Assembly (NCBI GenBank): GCA_015521945.1
Contig: WANG01000069.1
Location: 1-6,337, forward strand
DNA: 6,337 nt
Source: Candidatus Hydrothermarchaeota archaeon
Lineage (GTDB): Archaea > Hydrothermarchaeota > Hydrothermarchaeia > Hydrothermarchaeales > BMS3B
Reading direction: 5' to 3'
How positions within the stretch are numbered: the first letter of the stretch is position 1; the number at the start of each line of letters is the position of its first letter. Both the position numbers and the translations under genes were made by a program. Under the pieces are notes generated by a model. That model was not told where the DNA came from. It saw only the letters and a list, made by a program, of their open reading frames with translations, and did no database searches. Shown here in pieces: positions 1-5,848 of this stretch.

Positions 1-428
1 GCAAGGGATATGGTGGCGTAGTCACCGTGGGAGCCGAACCGCGACTGGAGCACGTCCCCCGTGGCAGGCAGGGTGGGCTGCCCGGTGCTGGGACCGCCCC
101 TCTGCACGTCCACTATCACTATGGGGGTCTCCGTCATTGCGGCGTAGCCGACGGTCTCCATCATCAGCGAGAACCCCGGACCCGAGGTGGCGGTCATCGC
201 CTTCTTACCGGCCCAGCGGGCACCCACTATGGCGGACACGCTGGCGATTTCGTCCTCCATCTGGATGAACACCCCTCCCACCTCGGGCATGCGCTTGGCC
301 AGCCACTCCGCGACCTCGGTGCTGGGGGTTATGGGGTAGCCGGCGAAGAACCTGCACCCTGCAGCAATCGCACCTTCAGCGCAGGCGATGTTTCCCTGCA
401 GGAACCTTACCCCTGTGAGGTGGCTCAT
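1..428 (-). CDS. korA: 2-oxoacid (probably 2-oxoglutarate):ferredoxin oxidoreductase, alpha subunit, N-terminal part
   Basis: Only the first 142 codons are inside the window; the gene continues past position 1. It encodes the alpha subunit of a CoA- and thiamine-diphosphate-dependent 2-oxoacid:ferredoxin oxidoreductase, a cytoplasmic enzyme that in methanogens reductively carboxylates succinyl-CoA to 2-oxoglutarate. Family motifs are clear: YPITPSTE (residues 31-38), an acidic MEDE block (57-60), TSGPG (81-85) and RGGPSTGQPT (110-119). The start ATG overlaps the korD stop as ATGA, and a GAGGAGG Shine-Dalgarno-like run lies 1 base before it, inside the korD acidic tail. Assignment to 2-oxoglutarate rather than another 2-oxoacid rests on the neighbouring small ferredoxin subunit and the methanogen-like context, so substrate is inference; subunit family is firm. 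The beta and gamma subunits would be expected just beyond the left edge. Confidence 0.9.
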   Translation of the reverse strand, partial: MSHLTGVRFLQGNIACAEGAIAAGCRFFAGYPITPSTEVAEWLAKRMPEVGGVFIQMEDEIASVSAIVGARWAGKKAMTATSGPGFSLMMETVGYAAMTETPIVIVDVQRGGPSTGQPTLPATGDVLQSRFGSHGDYATISL

Positions 429-688
429 TCCTCCTCATCCTCCGCGTGCACGTCTATATCAATTGCAAAGTCCGGGCACATCTCCTGGCAGAGTCCGCAG
501 GCTCTCCTCCCGAGATGGCGGCTGACCTTCAGCAGGGTGCACCTCTCGGGGTGAGCCACAACGGGCACAAAGTACCCGCGCTCGTTGGGCTCCTCAGCCT
601 CCTCAAACACCCTCATGGGGCAGTACTCTATGCAGATGCCACACCCCTTGCAGTACCTCTGGTTTATCCTTATCCTTCCCATGCTCAC
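425..688 (-). CDS. korD: 2-oxoacid:ferredoxin oxidoreductase delta (ferredoxin-like) subunit
   Basis: An 87-residue iron-sulfur protein that would pass electrons between ferredoxin and the catalytic subunits. The first cluster motif is canonical: C13-x2-C16-x2-C19-x3-C23-P. The second is odd: C50-x13-C64-x2-C67-x3-C71-P followed by DFAI. In the usual motif only 2 residues separate the first two cysteines, so about 11 residues (roughly 52-62) appear inserted and a basic residue (R61) sits where the first cysteine is normally expected. The reading frame is open and no frameshift is apparent. The protein ends in an acidic tail (EDEEE) whose codons also form the korA ribosome binding site. The listed start is GTG, overlapping the regulator stop as GTGA. 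An ATG two codons downstream (682) has AGGTG five bases before it and may be the true start. Confidence 0.88.
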   Translation of the reverse strand: MSMGRIRINQRYCKGCGICIEYCPMRVFEEAEEPNERGYFVPVVAHPERCTLLKVSRHLGRRACGLCQEMCPDFAIDIDVHAEDEEE

Positions 689-1140
689 ACCTGGTGCATC
701 TCTATCACCACATGCGACGCCGTGCGCACCACACCTTCCGCCTCTCCGAGCATGTTCAGAACCTCCGCAAGCTTCTCCGCCCGCATCACCGCAATTATGT
801 CGTACTCACCTGCCACCCGGTAAACCCGCTCCACCGGGGATGCGCACAGCCTCCTGTAAACGCCGCTCCTGTGCCTGGGCTCAACCTTAACCAGCACAAA
901 GGCTTCCTCACCCGGCCTGCCAAGCTCGGCTAAAGCACGGTCGGTGAGGTCTATGAAGCCCCTGCCGGTGCGTATCAGCCCCTGCTCTCTGAGCTGCTTC
1001 AGGTGCATGCTCAGCGCCTGCCTGCTGATTCCAAGCTCCTTAGCGAGCTCCTCCTGGGTCTTCTGAACCGAGTGCACCTTCAGGCTCTTGGAGCGCTCGT
1101 AGAGCTTCCTCAGCACCCGCAGCTGTCTCTCTGTTGTCAT
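685..1140 (-). CDS. Lrp/AsnC-family transcriptional regulator
   Basis: A 151-residue DNA-binding regulator. Residues about 28-62 form a winged helix-turn-helix (TQEELAKELGISRQALSMHL, then REQGLI). Residues about 80-151 match the RAM/AsnC ligand-binding domain, starting AFVLVKVEP and containing VAGEYDIIAVM (109-119). This two-domain plan and length are typical of Lrp/AsnC proteins, which usually form dimers or octamers and sense amino acids or other small molecules. It is the first gene of the operon and its stop overlaps the korD start by 4 bases, so it is probably co-transcribed with korDA. Control of its own operon is an inference from this arrangement. There is no Shine-Dalgarno sequence before the ATG, which suits a leaderless transcript. 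The ligand cannot be told from the sequence. Between HTH and RAM, residues 62-79 act as a short linker. Confidence 0.88.
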   Translation of the reverse strand: MTTERQLRVLRKLYERSKSLKVHSVQKTQEELAKELGISRQALSMHLKQLREQGLIRTGRGFIDLTDRALAELGRPGEEAFVLVKVEPRHRSGVYRRLCASPVERVYRVAGEYDIIAVMRAEKLAEVLNMLGEAEGVVRTASHVVIEMHQV

Positions 1141-1161
1141 AAGTCAACTTTAGCTTGATGA

Positions 1162-1191
1162 TTGTAAACACTACCGTTGGCAAATATTACC
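1162..1191 (-). promoter_or_regulatory. Candidate promoter region of the regulator-korDA operon
   Basis: The 85-base gap between the nog1 stop and the regulator start has two AT-rich candidates on the minus strand. TTTACAAT (1169-1162) is centred about 26 bases before the ATG, which would give a leaderless transcript and fits the missing Shine-Dalgarno sequence. Farther up, GGTAATATTTGCC (1191-1179) is a second TATA-like element and an imperfect dyad (GG-AA-TT-CC arms), so it could instead be an operator. A further short inverted repeat, TCAA-N7-TTGA, lies at 1144-1158 next to the start codon. None of these is a strong consensus match. I see no convincing hairpin terminator for nog1 here. Confidence 0.4.
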
Positions 1192-1225
1192 GCAGGTGCG
1201 CAGCGCTCGCCGGGAGGCTCACGCC

Positions 1226-2206
1226 TTAAGCTGGCTCTGAGAGCTCCAGTATCCTCCTCCTCAGCTCCTCAACCCCGTATCCCAGCTTTGCCGAGCACAC
1301 CACGGCGTCGGTGAAGGGCTCCCTCCTCCTCAGCTCCTCCAGCCTCTCCCTCTCCAGCAGGTCCGCCTTGTTCACCACCCTGAGCATCCTAATTCCCAAG
1401 GTTGAGGCTACGTTGGCGTGGATGCGCAGCTGCTGCTCCAAGGTGTACCCGCAGCTCTCCGAGGGGTCAAACACGAACACCACCAGCTTGGCTAAGTGGC
1501 GCAGCGCCAGCATGCACTGCCTCTCAGCCCTGTTCATCTCCTCCACGCTGCGGTCAAGCAGCCCGGGAGTATCAACCAGCTGCACCTCCCTGAACCCCTC
1601 CCGGAGGTACCCCACGAGCAGGCTGGTGGTGGTGAAGGGGTAGCTCTCTATCCTGGGCTCCGAGCCCGTGAGCTGGCGCAGCAGGGACGACTTGCCCACG
1701 TTGGGCGCACCCGCGATAACCGCAGTGAAAACCTCCCGGAAGCTCGGCAGGTTCTTCAGCCTCTCCCTGGCATCCCTCAGGAAGTCAAGCTCCCCCTCTA
1801 TGCTCCTTATAACCGAGGCTGCTCTGCCGTAGAACTCCCTCCTTATCCTCCTCGCCTCCTCGGCGCTTCTTGCGCTGCCCAGCCTCCTCAGGCAGTCCCC
1901 CTCAATCCTCTCTATCTTTGAAGCCGCCCACCGCAGGGACCTCAGGCTGCGCTCCAGCCTCTCCGCGCCCACCAGCACATCAACCAGCTCGCGGTAGAAG
2001 GGGGGGAGGCTTCCAACCTCCGGCATCCTCCCCAGTATCCTGTTCAGCCACCTCCTGGCTGAGGCGCTCGCCAGCACTATGCGGCGCCTCTCCGAAGCCC
2101 ACCTCCCCTGGCTCCTTCCCAGCCTGTGGCGCCTCCTCGCCCTTGAGAAGGCGTACTCCACAAGCTCTTCAGAACTCGGGATTCTGGGCACCTGCTTGAA
2201 GTTCAT
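1226..2206 (-). CDS. Archaeal Nog1-family ribosome-assembly GTPase
   Basis: A 326-residue GTPase of the Obg/Nog1 group, which in archaea and eukaryotes binds the large ribosomal subunit during assembly. An N-terminal helical, arginine-rich part (about 1-155) starts with the family-like MNFKQVPRIPSSEEL and precedes the G domain: G1 GAPNVGKSS (166-174), switch I/G2 in YPFTTTSL (189-196), G3 DTPG (212-215), G4 NKAD (279-282) and G5 SAK (305-307). All nucleotide-binding motifs are intact. The length is about half that of eukaryotic Nog1 and usual for archaea; the eukaryotic C-terminal extension is absent. The start overlaps the receiver-gene stop as ATGA, with GGAGG one base upstream, so translation of the two is probably coupled. 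The closest alternative, another Obg-like GTPase, is less likely because of the N-terminal sequence. Confidence 0.9.
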   Translation of the reverse strand: MNFKQVPRIPSSEELVEYAFSRARRRHRLGRSQGRWASERRRIVLASASARRWLNRILGRMPEVGSLPPFYRELVDVLVGAERLERSLRSLRWAASKIERIEGDCLRRLGSARSAEEARRIRREFYGRAASVIRSIEGELDFLRDARERLKNLPSFREVFTAVIAGAPNVGKSSLLRQLTGSEPRIESYPFTTTSLLVGYLREGFREVQLVDTPGLLDRSVEEMNRAERQCMLALRHLAKLVVFVFDPSESCGYTLEQQLRIHANVASTLGIRMLRVVNKADLLERERLEELRRREPFTDAVVCSAKLGYGVEELRRRILELSEPA

Positions 2207-2580
2207 GCCTCCGCAGCTCTCAGGACTCTCCTGACCTTCTCGGTCATCACATCAACGCTGAAGGGCTTTCTGATGTAGTCCACAGCCTCAGCCTCACGCA
2301 CAGCCTCCTCCAGCCCCTCATCAAGGCTCATGATGGTGAAGAGGATTATGGGCACATTTCTGAACCTCTCCCTGCTGTGAATCTCCTTTGACACCTGGGC
2401 GCCGTCCTTGCCCGGCATGAAGTAGTCCATGAGAATCAGGTCGGGAGAAAACCTCTCCAGCTTCTTCAGCGCCTCATCGCCGCTCAGCGCAATCTCAACC
2501 TCGTGCCCATCTCTGCTCAAAATCAGGGAAACAAGCCTTGCGATTTCCTCGTTGTCGTCCACCACCATAACCTTTGCCAT
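2203..2580 (-). CDS. Stand-alone CheY-like response-regulator receiver protein
   Basis: A 125-residue single receiver domain with every catalytic residue in place: acidic pair D8-D9, phospho-acceptor D52 in LILMDYFMPGKDG, T82 and K105 in the YIRKPF turn. There is no output domain, so it would act by protein-protein contact or phosphotransfer. No histidine kinase or chemotaxis gene is in view, so its partner and signal are unknown; I would not call it CheY proper. It is the promoter-proximal gene of a two-gene unit with nog1, overlapping it by 4 bases. The ATG at 2580 gives the typical MAKVMVVDDNEE beginning. AGAGG lies too far upstream (12-16 bases) for a normal ribosome binding site, and the TATA-like box sits about 26 bases before the ATG, so the message is probably leaderless or has a very short leader. 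Confidence 0.92.
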   Translation of the reverse strand: MAKVMVVDDNEEIARLVSLILSRDGHEVEIALSGDEALKKLERFSPDLILMDYFMPGKDGAQVSKEIHSRERFRNVPIILFTIMSLDEGLEEAVREAEAVDYIRKPFSVDVMTEKVRRVLRAAEA

Positions 2581-2601
2581 CGGGCATACATCCTCTCTGG
2601 T

Positions 2602-2617
2602 AAATATATAACTTTTG
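2602..2617 (-). promoter_or_regulatory. TATA/BRE-like promoter of the receiver-nog1 operon
   Basis: On the minus strand AAAAGTTATATATTTA is the strongest TATA-like element in the window, with a purine-rich BRE-like flank (CAAAAG) upstream. Its centre is about 26 bases before the receiver ATG, the usual TATA-to-transcription-start distance, so transcription should begin at or within a few bases of the start codon. The element begins about 3 bases after the predicted 3' end of the SRP RNA, so the same AT-rich stretch may also help to end SRP RNA transcription. Confidence 0.65.
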
Positions 2618-2619
2618 AT

Positions 2620-2933
2620 GCGGGCACGCCCCGGAGTGGGTGCCGCCCACCGGGGTCAGGGACCGTGCCGCGAGCTCCGTGCCGCAGCCCCGCAAGCACC
2701 GCATGTCCCGCCTACCGCTGCTCTCTTCCGAGCCTGACGGGGTTCAGCGGGCAAATCCCCTTCACGCGTCCCCTCCGGGACGCGCCGGGGAACCACCGGT
2801 CCTGCGGGACGACACCTCATCACCGCAGCACGGGCTGAGCACCCGGTGCACCTGCACCGCCTCCGGAGCTTCGGCCCCTGCATATCGGCGGTTTCAGGTT
2901 ACAGGGGACGCCGAACCCCCCGGCCTAGCCCGC
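2620..2933 (-). ncRNA. Archaeal SRP RNA (7S RNA)
   Basis: The RNA component of the signal recognition particle, about 314 bases, which targets ribosomes making membrane and secreted proteins. On the minus strand it opens GCGGGCTAGGCCGGGGGG and closes GTGCCCGC; these ends pair as archaeal helix 1 (one more A-U pair is possible, giving 2619-2934). The Alu domain has the UGUAAC block (2903-2898) between GTCCCC and CTGAAACCGCCG. Helix 6, the SRP19 site, is a perfect 8-bp stem (2784-2777 with 2772-2765) with a GGAG tetraloop. Helix 8, the SRP54 site, shows GTCAGG (2737-2732), a GGAA tetraloop (2729-2726) and AGAGCAGC. Length, helix 1 and these blocks together make the call near certain; exact ends are within a few bases. 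Several apparent reading frames cross this stretch on both strands and are not genes. Confidence 0.96.
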
Positions 2934-2956
2934 AGAAAACTTGAAGAAGGCTAACA

Positions 2957-2970
2957 ACTCTAAACCCTTC
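2957..2970 (-). promoter_or_regulatory. Candidate SRP RNA promoter
   Basis: On the minus strand GAAGGG followed by TTTAGAGT (2970-2957) gives a BRE-like purine block and a TATA-like box with one mismatch to TTTATA. The box is centred 27 bases before the predicted RNA 5' end at 2933, exactly the expected distance. It lies only 1 base from the start codon of the divergent TIM-barrel gene. The spacing is the main support; the box itself is imperfect. Confidence 0.5.
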
Positions 2971-2971
2971 C

Positions 2972-3814
2972 ATGAGCTTCCTCTTCGGAACCGCGGGAGT
3001 GCCGAGAAGCGCCCCCTCCGGAAGCACCGTTGCTGGCATCAGGCGGCTGAGCGAGCTCTCCCTTGAGTGCATGGAGGTTCAGTTCGTTCGCGGGGTGCGA
3101 ATGAGCTCTTCCACCGCCAGGGAGGTCAGAAAGGCGGCAGAAGAGCTTGGAATCTACCTGAGCGTGCACGCACCCTACTACATCAACCTCAACGCCAGCG
3201 AGAGTGCAAAGAGGGAGGCAAGCCTGCAGAGGATAATCAGCTCCGCCTTAGCTGCGCACGCCTGCTCGGCTGTGGACGTGGTGTTCCATCCCGCCTACTA
3301 CCTGAAGGCGGGGCGGGAGGAGACCTACAGGGTGGTCAGGCAGATGCTGGAGCGTGCCCTTGAGCGCCTTCGCTCGGAAGCTAAGGGGGTGCTCCTCCGC
3401 CCGGAAACCACCGGGCGAAGAACCCAGTTCGGCACCCTTGAGGAGGTTCTCTCCCTCAGCCAGGAGCTTGAGGGGGTGCAGCCCTGCATAGACTTCGCCC
3501 ACATCTACGCCAGAAGCAGGGGCGGCGTAAACTCCTTCCAGGACTTCCTCAGAGTGCTTGAGCAGGTGGAGAGCGCCCTGGGGAGGGAGGCTCTGAAGAG
3601 CATGCACATCCACCTCTCGGGCATAGCCTACGGCAGGGGCGGTGAGCGCTCCCACACCACCCTTGAGAGCTCGGACTTCAGGTACGCAGAGGCCCTGCGT
3701 GCCCTCGCCGAGTTCAATGCGGGCGGGCGCATAGTCTGCGAGAGCCCCGTGCTTGAGGACGACGCCCTCCTGCTAAAGCGCACCTATCAGGAGCTCACTT
3801 CTCGGCAACGATGA
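2972..3814 (+). CDS. Endonuclease IV-like TIM-barrel protein (AP endonuclease family 2)
   Basis: A 280-residue protein resembling archaeal endonuclease IV (Nfo) relatives, which cleave DNA at abasic sites with a metal cluster. It starts SFLFGTAGVPRSA and carries ECMEVQFVRGVRM (32-44). Likely metal ligands in family order: H66 (SVHAPYYINL), H106 (VFHPAYY), E145 (RPET), D174 and H177 (CIDFAHIYAR), H214 (HIHLSG), the ERSH segment (225-228) and E257 (CESP). The segment matching E. coli DRHH is diverged here, with E225 for Asp, so one metal site may differ. The sugar isomerase/epimerase TIM barrels share this fold, so substrate is not certain. It is the only plus-strand gene, divergent from the SRP RNA; no Shine-Dalgarno or clear TATA box precedes it. 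Its last 20 bases overlap the end of the convergent methyltransferase gene. Confidence 0.78.
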   Translation: MSFLFGTAGVPRSAPSGSTVAGIRRLSELSLECMEVQFVRGVRMSSSTAREVRKAAEELGIYLSVHAPYYINLNASESAKREASLQRIISSALAAHACSAVDVVFHPAYYLKAGREETYRVVRQMLERALERLRSEAKGVLLRPETTGRRTQFGTLEEVLSLSQELEGVQPCIDFAHIYARSRGGVNSFQDFLRVLEQVESALGREALKSMHIHLSGIAYGRGGERSHTTLESSDFRYAEALRALAEFNAGGRIVCESPVLEDDALLLKRTYQELTSRQR

Positions 3815-4385
3815 ACCTGAACACCGTGCCGAGGAGCATGCGCTCCTCCACCACCCTGAAGCCAGCCTTCAGGATGTTCTCCTTAGTGCGCCTGTTTATC
3901 TCAGGCCCCATGAGCCTGAAGAGGGGGTTGAGCAGGTCCTGCACCGCTCCAACCACCCTGCTCTCGCTGCGCATGTGCTCCAGGAAGTAGGCTCTCCCGC
4001 CCCTCCTGAGCACCCTCCTCACCTCCCTGAGCCCCGCAACAGGGTCATCAACCGAGCAGAAGACGTAGGTTGACACGCAGGCATCAAAGACCGAGCTCCT
4101 GAAGGGCAGGCGCTCCACGCTTGCCAGAGCCAGAGGACCGGCCCACCTCCTCCTCGCCCTGGCGAGCATTCCCGAGCTCACATCCACACCCACGAAGCTC
4201 CCCCGCGGGTAGAAGGGCACATTCTTGCCCGTGCCTATGCCCACCTCCAGCACCCTCTCCGCCCCCTGGGCCGCAAGCTCGGCAAAGAGCATCCTCCTCC
4301 AGGATGAGAAGGCGAAGAGCTCCATGGGAAGCTCCATGAGGTCGTAAACGGGAGCTATTCTGTCGTACCTCTTCCCCGCGCTCAT
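3795..4385 (-). CDS. Class I SAM-dependent methyltransferase (UbiE/phospholipid methyltransferase-like)
   Basis: A 196-residue Rossmann-fold methyltransferase. It begins KRYDRIAPVYDLME, typical of UbiE-like enzymes. The SAM-binding motif I is VLEVGIGTG (45-53), the ribose-binding acidic strand is VGVDVS (65-70), and VERLPF (90-95) and FDACVSTYVF (100-109) mark later motifs; GGRAYFLEHMRS (129-140) follows. The NVPFYP and LEHMRS segments recall the small lipid/thiol methyltransferases (PmtA- or METTL7-like), so a lipid, quinone or thiol substrate is possible, but the true substrate cannot be read from sequence. It is the last gene of the trpG-ppcA unit: its ATG overlaps the ppcA stop as ATGA, with only a weak GGG upstream, suggesting translation depends on ppcA. 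There is no terminator space, because its 3' end lies inside the opposing gene. Confidence 0.85.
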   Translation of the reverse strand: MSAGKRYDRIAPVYDLMELPMELFAFSSWRRMLFAELAAQGAERVLEVGIGTGKNVPFYPRGSFVGVDVSSGMLARARRRWAGPLALASVERLPFRSSVFDACVSTYVFCSVDDPVAGLREVRRVLRRGGRAYFLEHMRSESRVVGAVQDLLNPLFRLMGPEINRRTKENILKAGFRVVEERMLLGTVFRFIVAEK

Positions 4386-5848
4386 CCCAGAAACCGCCTC
4401 AGCCAGGCTGCCTCGGTTATGTCCTTCTCCAAGTTCTCAGTCCTGTTCTTCGCCACCGCATCCACGACCCTTGAGGTTATCTCTGCATGCCTCTCATCCC
4501 TCTCATCCCCCAACTCCTCAATCAGCCCCCAGGGGAGGCGCTTCCAGACCTCCTTCGGCACCACCCTCTCCGCATCGGGGTTGAGGTACCGCACCGCCTC
4601 CCCGAGGTCCTCCCTGAAGTTCACGTACATGTCCTCAACGAGCTCAAGCTCCCGCTCCCCGAGCGCGTTCAGGCCGAGAAGCTCCGGGGGCAACCCTACG
4701 GAGTACAGGGTGCAGCAGAAGGGTATCGCCCTGGGGAGAGCCACGTCTCCAGCGCGCCTGGCGTACCCGAACAGCCCTATGTGCAGCTTCCTCCTGCGCC
4801 TCGCGGGCACGTGCCTCGCTATGAGGTTGATGAGGGGGGAGAGCAGGCGTATCAGCCTCCCGTACTCGGCGCTCACCTTCTCCACCATCTCCCCGCACTT
4901 CTCCTCGCTCACGAACCTGGGGGCGCCCCTCCTGCGTGAGCGTATCTCCTCTATGGCCTTCCTCACCACCTCCTCGGGGTAGTCGTACTTGAAGGCGCTC
5001 TGCACCGTGTAGGTCTGAACGCTGGGATACTCCCACAGGCAGTTGTACACGTTGGTGGGCTTGAAGTTCCCCCTGAAGGGCGCAGAGCCCACGCCGATTA
5101 TTGGCAGGAGCTCAACGCTCAGCTTCTCAGCCAGCCTCCAGATGCGCTGAAGCGCTATCTTGTTCAAAAGCACGGCGCTGAGCGAGCCGTAGTTCATCGC
5201 AGGGTCGGAGCGTGCAAGAAAAACCCGCTGCTGCTCAATGCGCTTGTCTTTAAGGTAGTCCTCAAGAATCTCGTGGCTGCGCAGCATGCTGTGCTTGTCC
5301 TCTATCAGCGGGATTACGCTTATCTCCTCGGGCTTGAAGTCGCCTATCCACTCCTTAATCTTGATGTCCCCGTTGAAGAAACGCTTCTCAGCCTTGCCCG
5401 AGACGAAGTTTTTGTAGTAGTAGTAAATGCGGTTCAGCGCCTGGGCGGAGGAGGTCATGGGCAGGATGACCTCAAAGATGGGCACCACGTCCTCCCCGTA
5501 GAACGCCCTTGCGATGTCAAAGTTGCGGGGTATGCTCTCCAGGGTCTCAAGCAGTATCTTCGCCTCCGTGCGCTCAATCTCGGGGTTGGGCACCCGCAGG
5601 GTCAGCCTGAGCTCCCTCCCCAGCTTCCTCATCCTGAAGAAGCGCTCGTAGCGGGTGAGCAGCTTCTCCACCACGAAGTTGTCCACCTCCTTGCCCTCGC
5701 AGTCCCACATCTGCTCCTCTATGCCCAGGTGGGAGAAGGCGTAGTAGGCTTCCTGAATCTCGTCCTCGCCGGCTAAGACGGAGTTGCGGGCGAAGAAGGG
5801 CGTGGTGACATTATCCGGATGCTGGGTGGACATGCACCTCGGGGTCAT
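4382..5848 (-). CDS. ppcA: Phosphoenolpyruvate carboxylase, archaeal type
   Basis: A 488-residue archaeal-type PEP carboxylase (EC 4.1.1.31), which makes oxaloacetate from PEP and bicarbonate in the cytoplasm. This family is roughly half the length of the bacterial/plant enzyme. Hallmarks: PRCMSTQHPDN (3-13) at the start, EEQMWDCEGKEVDN (44-57), LRVPNPEIERTEAKILLETL (84-103), FEVILPMT (125-132), VFLARSDPAMNYG (209-221), GVGSAPFRGN (252-261), TVQSAFKYDYP (281-291) and IGLFGYAR (357-364). The start is chosen because archaeal relatives also begin a few residues before MSTQHPDN; GGAGGT immediately precedes the ATG. The in-frame ATG at residue 6 has GAGGTG just before it and is a weaker alternative. 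The gene overlaps trpG upstream and the methyltransferase downstream by 4 bases each. Oxaloacetate feeds aspartate and the reductive TCA branch that ends in 2-oxoglutarate. Confidence 0.97.
   Translation of the reverse strand: MTPRCMSTQHPDNVTTPFFARNSVLAGEDEIQEAYYAFSHLGIEEQMWDCEGKEVDNFVVEKLLTRYERFFRMRKLGRELRLTLRVPNPEIERTEAKILLETLESIPRNFDIARAFYGEDVVPIFEVILPMTSSAQALNRIYYYYKNFVSGKAEKRFFNGDIKIKEWIGDFKPEEISVIPLIEDKHSMLRSHEILEDYLKDKRIEQQRVFLARSDPAMNYGSLSAVLLNKIALQRIWRLAEKLSVELLPIIGVGSAPFRGNFKPTNVYNCLWEYPSVQTYTVQSAFKYDYPEEVVRKAIEEIRSRRRGAPRFVSEEKCGEMVEKVSAEYGRLIRLLSPLINLIARHVPARRRRKLHIGLFGYARRAGDVALPRAIPFCCTLYSVGLPPELLGLNALGERELELVEDMYVNFREDLGEAVRYLNPDAERVVPKEVWKRLPWGLIEELGDERDERHAEITSRVVDAVAKNRTENLEKDITEAAWLRRFLG

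Noticed and set aside
27..554. Long plus-strand open frame at the left edge
   Set aside because: It is antisense to korA and korD, whose translations match known families with intact motifs.
1192..1225. Hairpin terminator after nog1
   Set aside because: There is a short self-complementary AGCGCT but no stable stem followed by a T run.
2620..2933. RNase P RNA as an alternative identity for the structured RNA
   Set aside because: The expected RNase P core blocks are not found in order, while SRP helix 6, helix 8 and UGUAAC blocks are.
2495..2954. Several open frames on both strands between the receiver and TIM-barrel genes
   Set aside because: They lie across the SRP RNA or the receiver start, have low-complexity Pro/Arg/Gly-rich translations, and show no recognisable domain.
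4419..5776. Several long open frames antisense to, or out of frame with, ppcA
   Set aside because: High GC keeps shadow frames open; the ppcA frame carries all family motifs.
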